From Rhynochetos jubatus (lineage: Eukaryota; Chordata; Aves; Eurypygiformes; Rhynochetidae): a stretch of 64,000 nt of DNA. The translations under genes were made by a program, and so were the position numbers. The stretch is taken from NCBI GenBank assembly GCA_027574665.1, contig CM050654.1:38645722-38709721 (forward strand), in the 5' to 3' direction. Numbering within the stretch: position 1 is the stretch's first letter; the number at the start of each line of letters is the position of its first letter. This document shows positions 1 to 12,908 of the stretch, in pieces. Below the pieces are notes generated by a model. The model was not told the DNA's origin and did no database searches. It saw only the letters and a program-made list of their open reading frames with translations.

Positions 1-436
1 CAATGAACAGCACCACGAAAACGATGCCTTTGCCCATTGTGGCTGGGAAAGAGCTACCAAGTTGGTTGTTATACACAGTGATTGGTCCCCTCTCCTTCCA
101 TGGTTACATGATAGATAAGGAAAATAGTCAAGTCTGGAAGAAGCTATTTTGTGCTCCTATTAACTGGAGGATTTTCAGCAGATGTCTTAATAGTTGGAAA
201 TCAGCAATAGTATGTGGATTTATTTGTATGCCATCTGAACCATTTGACTTGCCAGATGCATGTTGCTTAATAGCCTTTTGTACATCATTTTCAGAAGATA
301 GTTCAGTAAGAGTTTCTTTTATTGTGTGAAATAACCCATTTTGTGTATAGCATTTCCTATTGTTAGAATGTGTGTTGAAGAGACTAATCGGGTGCAGTCA
401 TTGCAGAGAAATGAGAGTATGCAAAATGCTAGCCCA
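1..436 (-). mobile_element. Decayed LINE reverse-transcriptase fragment (non-CR1 type)
   Basis: Read on the minus strand, one frame stays alignable from about 436 to the left edge and is broken by three stops. It carries the landmarks of the N-terminal part of a non-LTR retrotransposon reverse transcriptase. A WA...LHTL segment lies near 436-400. VQKAIKQ lies near 283-263 and SGKSNGSDGI near 256-227, where the family has a (V/I)xKAIKxxxSGKxPGxDGI block. WKERG followed by NN, G and GK residues toward 1-100 matches the spacing of the family's YKxKG...NNxRGISLLxIAGKI block. CR1 elements have a different version of these motifs (KSMGPDGI and NYRPVSL), so this is another LINE clade, which I do not assign. 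The catalytic YxDD region would lie beyond the left edge. It is a fossil with no intact protein. Confidence 0.6.
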
Positions 437-3244
437 TGCATTGAGAGGCACAATAGAAACTTGTGATGAAGTCATCCTTTGTATCTTTTTTGAACATCAC
501 ACATTCTTCTGCTTTTTGGATGTCTTTTGGTTGGCAGTGATCTTTTGTTTAGGTACATAAAAGCCACTTTACTGCTTCAGTGTTTAGATTGTTTCAGTCA
601 TTCCTATCTTGTTAATGTCAACATTATCACACGCTAATAAGGTTTAAATTATTTGCAGACATTTCAGTCCTCTACCTTAATGTGAAGATAGCTTCAGCTT
701 TCTGCTGTTCTTGTGTTAAAGCATATCTGAAAAGATAAATGCAGTCTTAGTTCTTACGCTGACGCAGATCATACGGTCCCTGCCAATCACTGTATGAGTC
801 GATGAATGTGAAATAAGGTACGCGTTGATTAATCACTAAGAACAAGTTTGCTTTATTGGCTTTTTGTTTGATTATCCTTCAGTACCTCAATGATGTACAT
901 AAATACCTCAGGTCATTTGGCTAGGTGTGTGTTTAAAATATAATATTGCTGTTTCACTGTGCAACATGAATGGTGGTTCGTTCAAAATTATTCACTGATT
1001 TCGGTGGCAATTCCTATTGTGATGTGTTAGGTTCTGGGCATGAGTCTTTGTAGAGCAGAGATGATGAGCAGCAAGGAAAAGAGCATGAAATTGTCAGATT
1101 AGGCTGATATTAAGATTTCATAAAATTTAATTTGTTGATCAATTAACGTCAAATACTACGACAGGACTATTTTTATACACAAAGGTATTAATCGGACTCC
1201 ATGGAAAAGAGTGGCCAAATAAGGATCAAGAAGCTTATCCAGGTTTTTGGGAAAGCTGCTATGGAGGTAGATGTAAATTACATTTAAAAAAAAAAATCTT
1301 CAAGGGGGAAAAGATTATCAAACTGAAGGTGCCTCGTTGCTCCAGTAGTCAGGAGAAAACTGCTGTCTACCAATGACAAAGGTCCCATTTGAATCTAGAT
1401 GCAGGAATGTGTAGGACGTACATTCAGCAACTCCAGCCACCAGATGGTAGACTCTGCTTACTGGTTAAGTCAGCTCTAGTGTCTGGTCACAAGTTGGCAG
1501 AAACAGCAGTAGACAAATTACATCACCTTAGAATCACAAAGCACAGTATTGCTCCTGTGTTTTGAGACACGTATAACCCTTCTTTCGAATTTCTGTTAAA
1601 ACACAAAAAACAACCAAATCCCTGTCAATATTACGCAGAATCTATAAATATTCTCAGATGTAGACCGAGAAGGAAAGTATATTTTTATTAGGCTGTTTAT
1701 TATGTGAGTGGAATTAGCAAGAGACAGTTGGTGTAGAAAATTAATGAACTAGAGTTTCATGGCTGGAATTTACTCAACCTGCCTTATGTTACCAGTAAAA
1801 TTTGTTTGGGGAACCTCAGCATACTCTTTAGGAGACATTTGTCCATTTTGCCAAATGATCACACGACTGAGCACATTGTAATGTCATTCTCTCTTATATT
1901 TTAAATTTTCCTTTCATTGTGTAGAAACAAAATATAGTGTTAGAACACAAATGTTTGCATTTATAGAAGACATTTTGTCAAAGTCTTTGAATGATTTGCT
2001 TGTGTGGGAGATACATATATATGGTTTAGAGTCATACCAAAATTTTTAAAAGAGCCGACGCGGATTAATTGGACAAAATCTCAATGATTTTGTGCCTAGT
2101 AAGGTATGAACTGTAAAAGAGAGCTGAAAGCATTGGGCTTTACAAAGAGAATGAAAGCCATATGTCAGAAATTCTTTCCACAGATTATACTGGGTCCAGC
2201 TATTAATTAAGTGATTTTGCATTATTACTTTCAATAGAGCAGATCCTTCATTGCTGGGAGCTAACCAGAGGTACACACTTGACCTTCCATGTCAAAGAAA
2301 GATGGTTGTACACCACCTCCTAACAGGGTACAAAATAGAAAGGTTATCTGTTATACATGGATATACTTACTCTATCTCAAAAGCAAAGTTGCAATGTTGC
2401 AACTGTCATGGATTTTATTTTACAACCTCCAAGGTAGCAAATGTCCACGTTTGATATTCAGGTGTGTACTGTTGCCTCCAGTGCCATGAGAACTGGTGTG
2501 CTCTGCTGATGTCCTTCTGAGCTACCTGAGAGAAGCGTGGCTTTCAAAGACAGCCATCCAGCTTGACTTTGCCAGTGAGTTTTCAGCTGAGTGTCTGACA
2601 CACCAGTTGCCAAGAGACTGATCCAAGTCTCGTTTAAATGAATGGGTTTTTTCTACTGCATTTGGTAGGCTTTAGTTTTGCCCTCATTCTCTACAGTGCC
2701 ATGCTCGCTTGTAATGCATTGTGGCGAGACAGTCCTCTGGGCTCCTGGTGGACTTTTGTGGGCAGAAGATAGAGTAAATTGATGATAGAAAACCAAGGAC
2801 AATTTCTTCCTCTTTATTCTTTTTCATAGTAGTGGATGGACAGTGTCTGATTTCCCATTGCTGTCCACATCTAGTTGTAAATGAGGGTTTGTCACAGCAT
2901 TGATACTCTTTCACCTGTTGACATTACTTTGTGTGCTATGTAGCAATATGCTCCTCTCTGCCCTCATTCTCCCTGGCTCTGAGGCAGATGATGTGATGAA
3001 CGGCAATTTTCATGGTGAACTACGTAATAAAGGCATTCCAGTTTCCTCGGAGAGAGAATGTTAATACTCCTTAATTATTATAATGTAATGAGAATATTTG
3101 CAATTAACAGGTTCAGTGGAAGGCAAGCATCCTTGTATATCTTTGATGATACTATTTAGTTCTGGTCTTTCAGGATCCCACTGTACCTCACGCCGTCCTA
3201 TGCTATTTTGTCTTCCAGTTCATTGAACAAATGAGTTCTGTCCT
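437..3244. other. Unique non-coding sequence, no gene seen
   Basis: Only short frames of under 80 codons occur here, on both strands, without recognisable protein motifs. There is no CpG cluster, long microsatellite or recent transposon. It could be intron or intergenic DNA; the sequence does not decide. Confidence 0.6.
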
Positions 3245-3300
3245 AGGGCCAAAATCTGAAAGTACCAAGTGCAAATCTCTGGAGTAGGACCCTGATGCAG
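3245..3300 (+). repeat. Possible relic of an ancient amniote dispersed repeat
   Basis: The stretch holds an AGGGCCAAAATCTGAA-like start followed by TGCAAATCTCTGGAGTA. The order and spacing resemble a repeat common in turtle, crocodile and bird DNA that reads 'gggccaaattctg...tgtaaatccggagtaac' and usually has inverted halves. The match is short and diverged, and the family is recalled rather than searched. Confidence 0.35.
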
Positions 3301-3897
3301 AGGAATAAAATACCAAGATTCTCCTAATCTTTTCTGGCATGAAAGATTCAGCCGGACATCTCATACGAAAATGGCTGTTATGACCTCTGGTACTTTTTTC
3401 TCAAGTCAGACTGCTGCCCAAAAGTCCATCTTGTCATAAGTTGCTTTTTCTGCTTTTTATTCTGGCTGTTCCAGGAAGCATTATCCCGAGCTGTAGAAAA
3501 TCAGATGACTGATTTGTTCAAAGCTAATTCTCAGACCTATTAAAATATCTGTTCTGGATTTAGTTAAGCTTTTTGTTGAATCCATATTTTTCAGATTTAA
3601 ACCAATGAATCTGAGTGTCTGAAACTTGAGTTCTAGTCAACACTTGCGGTATGGAGTGTTCAGGAGAATGCTTTGTCGCCATGAGGCTATGAACCATGCA
3701 GCTGAGCTATTATGGAGGGGAAGAAAGCTAAGAGTGTTACATGGTCACTGCAGATTATTTTCTCCCAAAACTAATCAGTGAATTACATAATAATGTGGAG
3801 AAATTAAAATAGTTTTAAGTGCTTCAGCTAACTTTCTTAAGACAGCAGCAATTCCTTGCTGCTACAGCTAAATTTCCTCAAGAATCCAAGCTTGCTG

Positions 3898-3967
3898 AGA
3901 TATATCTATATCATATATATATATGATGTATCCTATAAATATGTGTATATACATAGATGTATATAAC
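3898..3967. repeat. TA-rich imperfect simple repeat
   Basis: Imperfect (TA)n and ATAT runs interspersed with TATC, TGTA and CATA units. The patch includes a perfect run of alternating AT around 3914-3925. It is low-complexity DNA that unwinds easily; no function is evident. Confidence 0.8.
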
Positions 3968-4971
3968 TAGGGTCAGAATGTGGATGGCGTGCTTGAGCAA
4001 AATAACAGGACTCCCTCTTTCAGAGACTATGGAGAACCCTAATTTCAGCATAAGACCTCTTCCTTCAGCGATCTCTTTTCATGCACCTTTGCATTACTGG
4101 CAAGCTCTGCCAATTGATACCACAAACCTTTAATGTTAAGGAAAGGACACAGGGACTTGAGTTTAAATATGTGCGGGCAAGTTCCCTTACATACAGAAAT
4201 TTCTCCTATTTAGTTGCTTTCTTGTAGAATATCTGTACATATCACTGTACCCTGGAAGACAGTTAAAAGAGTTTCTTTGCTGTGTGATCCACCTGTAGTA
4301 AATGATTCATTTAAGTAAATTTGATGCTAGTTGAAACATTTACAGTTGTCAAAACCACAGCAGTGCCAAGAAAATGAGGGTGATTGAGATGGCATATCAA
4401 ACTGAGAAAAGACAGCAAACAAGCGTAAAATAATGATTGGTTAATCTGGGGTATTTTTTCATGTTTTCTTTTGTAATTCTGACTACGCATACCTAAGACA
4501 CATTTAGAGATGGGCATGCCTGTTTCAATGCTCTGTTTAGACTGCGTACCAATACATTGTATAAACATGAGTTTTTGAAGCCATTTAGTGCTCCACCAAA
4601 GTAGCAGGGCATTAGGTTCTCATTCATTCATCTGAAAACAATTAGGAGAAAATGCCACTTATCTTAAATAGTATTTGTCAGATTTTCTTCATCAAACTTG
4701 ATAAATACATATTTTCTGACATTTTGATGTATAATCACCAGTCTAGGGTAAACCTAAGTGACTGGGCTTTGGCCCGTGAATAGCTTTTGTTGCCGTGTGA
4801 CATTAAAATGTTGTGTTGTTTTGGTTTTTTTTAAGGATATAATGAATATTCAAAATTAGAGTTATTCTCCATTGTACCCACAGTAGGTCATGTCATAAGA
4901 TCAGGAGAATGCCTAGTATGCAATCTAGAGGTTTTATAAATGTTTCTGAATTAAATTGAATTTTTTGCATG

Positions 4972-5011
4972 TGTTCTGGTTTTAGTCAGGACAGAGTTAA
5001 TTTGCATATAC
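4972..5011 (+). mobile_element. Short fragment resembling the 5' end of an avian ERV LTR
   Basis: The stretch begins TGTTCTGGTTTTAGTCAGGA and continues with CAGAGTTAATTT. This resembles the start of a widespread avian endogenous-retrovirus LTR family, recalled as 'TGttctGGTTTyaGytgGGAyaGAGTTAAttTt'. It starts with the TG dinucleotide that opens LTRs. Similarity fades after about 35 bases, and no second LTR, primer-binding site or internal coding sequence is visible. It is at most a truncated solo-LTR remnant. Confidence 0.4.
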
Positions 5012-6000
5012 CTCACGGTATAGGCTTTGGAACTTCTGTCAATGAGAAATGTAAATTAAGTATCGGTTTTCATTCAAATGGACAACTAGTTCAAATGGAG
5101 ATATTTTAGTTGTCTTTACAAATTCTTTGCCTTCATAGGTAGCAGTAGGCATTCCCTCTTTTTTCCCTGAAAACATCCTTTGAACTTATTTCCTACAGTA
5201 TTACAGGGTTGTTTTTTTCCATCCCCTATCCTTATACGTCGTGCAGTCCAATCAATAAAACATTCACTGCTGCACCTGAAGACATGCATCTTTTCATTAA
5301 GTGAAGATGTTACGTGGTTACGTGATTAAGATTGCTATTTATAAGTTTTTGATGTTCACAATTTAGGATGATTTGCTAACCTCTCTACAGTGGCTTCAAC
5401 TTTAAAAGAAATCTAGGAGATGAATTTGTAATATTGCCCTGCAGTGACTTCAGTATCTGACATATTTTATGTAGTCACAGATTACTGATTCAATCATCTG
5501 GCTGTGATTTGCTAAGACTAACCTGTGGAACTGTGGATCTGGGTTATGATTCACCTGTTCAGCTACTTTTAGTCTTCAAAAAATATCTCAATATCCTAAG
5601 TCATGAGTAGAACTATGTAAATTGAAACTAAATGGAAAGGTGGGTATAAATTATTTGATTCCGTCTCCATTTCTCTAGGGGAAAGAAATATGAATCAAAG
5701 TAACAGGAGTGGAGGTGGAACAGAGGAAAAGGCAGGACTGTAGCTATAGCTGAGGAGGGAGATGGGGTTGGTTGTTTCAATAATTGTTTTCCATGTAGAT
5801 GTGGAATTAGTCTCAAGTTGTCTGTTTTAACTTTCCTTTTCCCTTTGTTGTATCCTGGAGGTGTTGGGAAGGAAGTTTCGATTTGCAGTGAAGTTTGAAA
5901 CCTCTGGGCGCGTGAGGAGCATCACAGTGGTGTTTTCTGAGGGTGTGATATAGCTGATGTCCTGCAGATCAGTGTGGGTCACGCTTGCCCTAAGTAAGTC

Positions 6001-6440
6001 TGGTAGCTCCAGGGAACGCCAGATTTACCACGTGTGCGGAAGGATTATACTACACGTGCAATAGACCTTGTGCTCCTGGAAAATGCAAAACGGGTTGGTT
6101 GCCTGCTCAGAATAAACAATCTATGTAACCATGGTAGACACAAAGCTTGTGACTCTGAGGTCATCAAATTTCCTGCAGGAGAAGGGCTTCTAGGAGTCAC
6201 CAACCAGAATTTCTGGCTAATGGCATGTGAACTGTGGGATAAGTGTGAAAACAGAGCATTCATTGATTTCCACTGCCTCCCCAAGGTCTGTCTACCCAGC
6301 TGAACCCTGTGTTTGAGGATTTTTTGTTCTTCAGGTGCAACATTGTGACCCTCTCCCCAAGGGATCCCTCCTTCTAGTGTCTCTTGCCCAGTGCTCACAG
6401 GGAACAAAGCTATAAAAGACGGGACATAGGACAAATTTTC
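6001..6440. other. Slightly GC-richer patch with overlapping antisense ORFs
   Basis: A plus-strand frame of 89 codons (6034-6303) overlaps a minus-strand frame of 129 codons (6045-6434). Neither shows a recognisable domain, and they are frame shadows of each other. The patch has two CACGTG hexamers at its left end and a TATAAA-like string near 6410. I do not call a gene. A small regulatory patch is possible. Confidence 0.3.
6029..6058. promoter_or_regulatory. Pair of canonical E-boxes (CACGTG)
   Basis: CACGTG occurs at 6029-6034 and again at 6053-6058, 24 bases start to start. This palindrome is the core site of bHLH and bHLH-ZIP factors (USF, MYC/MAX, CLOCK/BMAL1). Two perfect copies this close are uncommon in AT-rich, CpG-poor DNA. 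Chance remains possible and no promoter is recognisable next to them. Confidence 0.25.
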
Positions 6441-7734
6441 TTTTGTTGAGGATGATTACCCAGAATAACAGAATATTCAGGGTTTAGAGCGCTGTCTGTT
6501 GGATTTAACTCACACAGTGGCTATTTCATTACAAATCTATCTGGAATTGGTGACTGCAACAGAGGTTACCCATGTTTTGGATTATTCGATATAATTTTTG
6601 TGAAAAGTACCCTTTTTTGCATGTCCCCACATAAGCGTACTGGACTTCTCTGACAAAAGATAAATATGGATGACCATAGTAATGAAGAAAAGTAGAGGTT
6701 TCAAAACCCCGATCCTACTTCCCTAGACTCATTTCAAACAAGCAGAGAACAGCATCTTTGTTTTAATAAAGACTATAATAATAATGAGAGCTCCAGATTT
6801 TCTAAAAAATAAGAAGGTTAATGTAGTATCTGGAGTCTGACCTTAGGTCTAAATTGTGATTCTAATGTTAATCATTATGAGACATAGCTTCACACCTCAT
6901 AAATCCAGTCAGCCTGTTTCTACTATCCAGTGCAATATTTAAATAAAGAGCAGTTTCACAAAGACATGCATCACTATAGATTCCCTTTTTGCACTTTTTC
7001 AAATTATGTTTCTGCTTTATACAAACCACCTTTCATAAGCTGTCTGCCAGAAAGCTCTAAAAATAATAGCACAGACGCTTGCAACAACAAATTGGCTACC
7101 TCACTTTCAGTGAATCGAATGTTCAAATGAAAAGGTTTTTGCTTCCAAGTATTTGAGGCATACCTTGAATATGTTACCAGGCTCAGATGTGCTGGTTATA
7201 AAATTAAAAATAAAATGCAAGATAAAGAAGTTGTTTACATTCATTGTGATTTCCATTTTTTAAAATAAGAAGTATTGAAGGGTGAAAAGAGACACTTTGA
7301 CATGGTTAGTAATTACCCCTAGATGTGTCTTAAAAATTTGGTGGTTATTTTTATCTTGAACTTGTACTTTCTGCAACATCTGTATGGATGCATGTCCGTG
7401 TGTACATGTACTTGTGTTGTCTGTCTCAGATTTGAAAGGGTTCAGTTTCATCCTATGTCCAGAAAGTGAGCAAAAAGTGATGTGGAAAGAGCAGAACTAA
7501 TCCGTGCATACCCAGGTAAGGACAAAGTTCCTACCTGGCTGCTTCCTGTCAGCTGGAGTGCTTCTGATGCTACCAGCATCACAGCAGCACCAGGTTTCTA
7601 GGATTTTCAGATAGCACTGGCTACTTTCTTGTTTTTGTGACTGAGAAGGAATGGTTCCTTCTTCGTCATTTTGTCAAAGCTGACGTAAAATTCGGGAAGT
7701 TCAGATATTTCAGGATATTATGTGTCCCTATACA

Positions 7735-7758
7735 TACTACTTGTGTTTACAAGTAGTA
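7735..7758. repeat. Perfect inverted repeat, 9-bp arms
   Basis: TACTACTTG at 7735-7743 and its reverse complement CAAGTAGTA at 7750-7758 flank a 6-base spacer. The hairpin is too short for a microRNA precursor and has no T-run behind it. Confidence 0.6.
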
Positions 7759-10471
7759 CTGTCAAGGTCAGTGAAAATTTTTGTGAATATTCTCATGAAT
7801 GCAAATGTTGTGTACTCTGGCCTGCAAAGAATCAACAAAACCTCAAAAACAACCCATGAACCTCTTCAAAATACTATTTTTGTGTTTTGTCCAAACCTAT
7901 GAAAACATGTAAGTACAAATAGCTTTATTCACTCATGGCTACTAGATGCAGTTATCAAATGCCTTCAAGTGGGATGTGATGACATACTTATGTGTTTATG
8001 AGATCATTTTTCATAAGCTGTTCACGTATGGTGTTTGCAAGCCATGCAGCCTGCTTTCCTCTGGGAAGCAGAAAAAAGAACAGCTGAGAACTGAGCAAAA
8101 CTACACAATCTTTTTTTAAACATCCGCTTCTAAAACTGAGTTTTTATAGTTTCCCTCAAACTTCCTGGGACAAGTTCTTCCCGCTCTTCATATAGTAAGT
8201 GATAAAATGCAAATGTCAAACATTATTAGTTCTGTAGCATAAGTACTAATTTTTGGTTTTGCTAAGCAGTTTATATAGGAAAATCTGGAACATTTCCAGT
8301 CATCTTCGCTATCATTTAGTCCTTAAAACCCAGAACAGACATTTAAACTGAAAAACATTATATCTTGTGTGCAGATGCACATGCAGCACCATCAGAAGAT
8401 GAATAGTTGTAGTCTTGAACTGGCGTCGCTATCAAATAGACTCTGTATAATTAAATAAGAAAGCATTTTAACAAAAAATTACATCTTGGGCACTCCTTTG
8501 TGAGTAAAGGAGTGAGCTGCAGAAGGAGAAAAGTCCACCAGTGATTAGCAGTTGATTTTCAAGAGAAATTTCCAACACCTCTAATTTGATTTTTTCTTTT
8601 CTTTAATGAATAGTTTTCTTAGTGACATGGTTTGTTGTTTAAGATACCTCCCAGCATCATTTTTAATGTCATTACAATATGCAGGCTCTGCAGTTTGGCC
8701 AACTTAAAATACCAAACAGCCCATAAAAAAAAAAAAGTATGTCTCTTATGGCACTACAGATAGCAGCTTCTGTATTATATTTGTACTACTTTAATGCTGC
8801 CTTTTCTATATCTCAAGGCTGTTTCATGCAAATATTTAAGCTAGGTACTCTGACAAACAAGCAGCCATAACATTTCAGTAACTTTGTTTTAAAAGAAAGA
8901 CTTTTGAACATGCAGGAAATATTAGTACATCAAACAAAGTGAAAGACAAGGTAGTTTAACTTGTTGGTTTGTTTGCTGAAACTCTAAAGTAAATATACTG
9001 TAGCTAAAAGTGTTCCATTTTTATCTGCCTGCTGCAGTAATGGCTGTGTTACTTCAGGGCTTACACTTCAATAATTGATCAGGGTTTGTATAGCACCGGC
9101 TAAGAGCAAAAATAAGAGTGTTGCTTTGAACAAACTGCTGCAATGTTATAGCATTAGGCACAGAAACAAGATTCTGGAAATATAGATATATAAAAAACAG
9201 GAAAAAGATGGATAAGTTGGAGTGGTAAACACTGCTTCAGGCTAGAAAGTAATGAGAATTTTTCCATAGAGAATTTTGACCTGCTATTCAAAAATTGTTT
9301 CTTGTCTTAATAAATCCTAAAAGTGTAATTTACTTGCAAAAGGGAAAGAACAAAGGCACCAAAATTCTTTTGATAACAACACTTGTTAAGGTTGATAAGT
9401 TGGGTTTCAAATGTGTGAAGAAAAATGTGTGACAGTTTGTTTTAAGGTGACAACCTAAGTGTTCAGATACTTCCATCTTGTGCTGTTTATAAAGCAGTAC
9501 ACTACTAAATGCTTACACATGTATACTAGAATTGGAAACAATAGATAAATGTATCTTCCCATCAAATATTGCAAAGGTTTTAGTATCTGTTTATAAACCT
9601 ACAAAATCATTGATATGATTTATCTATTAAATTAAGGTTATTTCGGAACAAGATATAAATCAAAATTACATGTATCAATATTTCTTCTTTTTTGGCAATA
9701 AATTACTGTAAGCCTCCAGTTTGAAAATGTTTTCTGTTGGCTTCAAGATTTTATATTGTCTTCTCTGGACCCAGCTTTACTACTAAATAAAAGACACATA
9801 ATATATTTACTGTGCTTCTAAGAATTAGTGTTGAATTGATAATGTGTGAGAAATTCTCAATAACAGATGAAAATGCCATCTTTAATCAGTTCTTCACAGA
9901 GCAGGTTGCTCCCAGGTGGATAATTTTGAATAGCATAGGTATCATAATGTCTTTTAACTTTATGGATGTGTCAAATGTTTTAAAGTTTATGGCTAAATAA
10001 TAGGAAATGTAATTTATATATGATTCAGTACAGTTATCTCAAAATAAGTGGACACCAATATAGACAAAGAAACCAGGGATGTAGCTGTATTTGGGGGCAC
10101 TTCATGTTTAACAACCTGATACAGCAGCTGAAATCGGTAGGTTATTTTCAAATACACTCATGAATAAATATTACCGTGTTTGATTACTACAGTAGCCTAA
10201 AGTTTCTCAAAGAACAGGAAAAAGAACTTGATAGTTACAGCCTTCTCCTCCCTTCATGTACAAAGCAGTAAATGGAAAAGTATTAACTGGTTTCCAAACA
10301 GTGTAGGCAGGGTTGCGTGACATATGGTAGTTTGTTGTTATCGAGTACTTCACAATATTACATGGATGTTGGTCTCAAATATGTGACATTTTTATACCAC
10401 AAAAAACAGAAAAGAGTATACTTCATGAACCCCTCGCTGTCTCAACATGGTGATTCTTAGATACCACATCT

Positions 10472-10488
10472 CATTATTATTATTATTT
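10472..10488. repeat. (ATT)n microsatellite
   Basis: About five ATT units followed by a short T-run. It is a plain trinucleotide simple repeat. Confidence 0.8.
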
Positions 10489-11570
10489 TCAGGCAGGGGT
10501 GCTTTCTGCTGAAGTCACTTGTGTGCTAAAAACAAAGCACAAAACTAAACAAAACCTTTTCTGGTGTTGTTTTGAAGTGACGCCACTTCAGTGGCATTTA
10601 GCAAAAAACCTGCTCAGATGGCAGAGAAGTTGCTCCAGCGGAATTTGATAAAAAGCCAATTGCATGGTATTAAGCCACATTCCTATTGAGAATTTGTATT
10701 GACAATGTATTGCTTCTTGAAAGAAATATTACTCAAAAAAATAATGAAAAAATTATAACATTAATGTGGAAATTCAAATTAACCCCACCTTCCACCATTT
10801 TAATCCAACTGTATTAGTTCTGTTTTCTCCATGTACATCAAATGAGGCACAAAGTCTAAAAGTGTTGGTGATTTAAAAGCTAGACTTCCTATAAAATCCT
10901 GCAAATGGATTCCTGTTCTGAAGAACCATGGTGCATCTTTTCAGAGCTGCTACTAAACGTGATGATGCCCCCATATTGTGTATATGACTATAAATAATTA
11001 ACAGCTCCTATGGAAATCTGTATTTGACTCAACTATGGCTTTAAAACCACTTGAAGTTTGAGATATTCAGGGTTAAGATCTTGTTACATCCTATTTATAT
11101 TCCTATTTCAAGTTGTCTCTAACAATATCAGGACTAATAATAAGATGAATAGAGGAACAAATATTACTTGATTTCTGAGAGGAAAGCTTGGTATTTGGAG
11201 AATCAAAGTGAGCTTTTACTTGCAGACGATCGAAAATGCAGTTTTGGTGGGCAAATTGTCCCTGACAGACATCCCCAGCGCTGCTCCTGTCCCTGGACCT
11301 CAGCTGATTCACCACTGGCATGGTCAGATGTTGCAACATCAGCATCGTAACCTTACAATCTTCTCCTTCGAGAAAAGGGAATTTCAGTATTTGTGGACAT
11401 GAGCAAAGCTTCAAAATATAAACAGATGTAATGACCTGTGTCCGACATCATGCTGCCTTTTTTAATAGGTAGTCTCGGAAGAGAAAAAAGAGACATCACT
11501 ATAGCTAGAGAGAGCAGTCTTGTGGCACGTCCAGAGCAGGCATGACTTCAGTGCTCTGTGTGGGATGCAA

Positions 11571-11583
11571 AGAGAGAGAGAGA
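11571..11583. repeat. (AG)n microsatellite
   Basis: Six to seven uninterrupted AG units. A short simple repeat without other context. Confidence 0.75.
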
Positions 11584-12908
11584 CTTTTGGTAGAGTGCAA
11601 GACTACCTTTGGTTGTAACAGAAGAAGGAGCTGAGTTCTTCCAGAAATGAGGCATGATCTGTCAAGAATAGTGTATCAGACATAGGAGATCTGCAGGTTT
11701 GAGATTCATCATCTCCTTTTCTGATATCAGTGAAAGTATAATAATGTTGCAGTTAAATTACTCATAGTAGGTATCTAAATTGCTTGTCATTGAACACTGG
11801 AAGGGGTAAATTGGTGGCATTTTTTAAGCTTGTTTTCTTAGCTTTGTGCATTTGGGCAGACATTGCTCTACGGTTTGATGTTGGTTTCACATTTTCTAAA
11901 CTCTTACCACAATCACCAATTCTTGTCTTGAAAAACAAAAGGAGTTTATCCTCTTCATTGCAAAAGAAAATCCAAAAATATAGTTCTAGGTTGCAGTTCC
12001 TGTGAATCTGAGCCATGGATGCTATCTTGAGTGAAGATTCATTGTTTACAATCATTATTATCAGACCCTCCTCAAGGCTGTACTATTGTGTTAAGCTATA
12101 ATAGGTTTTTCCAGTAGCTTCCTTTCTTTTAAACAATAAAACATTTAAGAACTACGTAAACATCAGATATTGTTCTTGAGCATTTTTGACATATTACACT
12201 ATATTTTGCCTCTGAGAGCAGACTTATCCTAGAAGACAAAGAAATAAAACTTTTGATTTTGTGTGGAAAGAGGTTAAACAAAGAAATGTCTAGCAGTTGA
12301 GCTATATTTTTCCAAAATGCTCTTAAAAAAAAAAAGAAAGACTACAATTCACCAATAACCCTGAAAATATCCATAGCATACATTCTTTGCTAGGATCCAT
12401 CTATACTGCAAATCATGAGCAGCAGGTGACAAATGTAAATGATAAGTAAAGTTTTTAAGTGGCCTGCCTTAGAATGATGTGCAATAAGCTATCAATTAAA
12501 AAATGTAACCTGATCAATTGATGGTTCTGTCCAACCATTGCAGTAGCTACCAAAAGCAAATTTTTTTGCATAGTGGAAAGCCTTTTGTCATAGCAACACG
12601 TTCACACAAGTAATAGTTGCATGCATAACATGGAAATAAACCCAAACAAAATGACTAACATTACTATGTGGTTTTTATCCAATAGTAACAGATAAAATAT
12701 GCCAGGCACTTCCAAGATACACATCTAGAGCCCAGGGACTTTCTTTGCCCTGAGTAATTGCCATCCGAAGAGAGCTATGTATGTAAAGGAAGACAAAGGA
12801 GCAACTCGTACAATTAAAGACATCAGTCTTCTTAGCTGTTTTAGCTGTTAACAAAACTTCTGCTGTTTTGTTTTTTAAATCCTTGACTCTGGGTGTAAAT
12901 GTAAAGTT

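Larger units (their letters stand above)
3301..6000. other. Unique non-coding sequence, no gene seen
   Basis: AT-rich sequence with only short unsupported frames. It contains the TA-rich patch at 3.9 kb and the LTR-like fragment at 4.97 kb, annotated separately. Confidence 0.6.
6441..11100. other. AT-rich non-coding sequence, no gene seen
   Basis: No frame longer than about 66 codons and none with a recognisable product. It holds a short hairpin at 7.7 kb and an (ATT)n microsatellite at 10.47 kb. No recent interspersed repeat is recognised. Confidence 0.6.

Noticed and set aside
6045..6434. 129-codon minus-strand frame opposite an 89-codon plus-strand frame
   Set aside because: The mutually overlapping frames lack recognisable motifs and are expected by chance in slightly GC-richer DNA.
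7735..7758. MicroRNA precursor
   Set aside because: The stem is only 9 bp, far shorter than a pre-miRNA hairpin, and no known miRNA seed was recognised.
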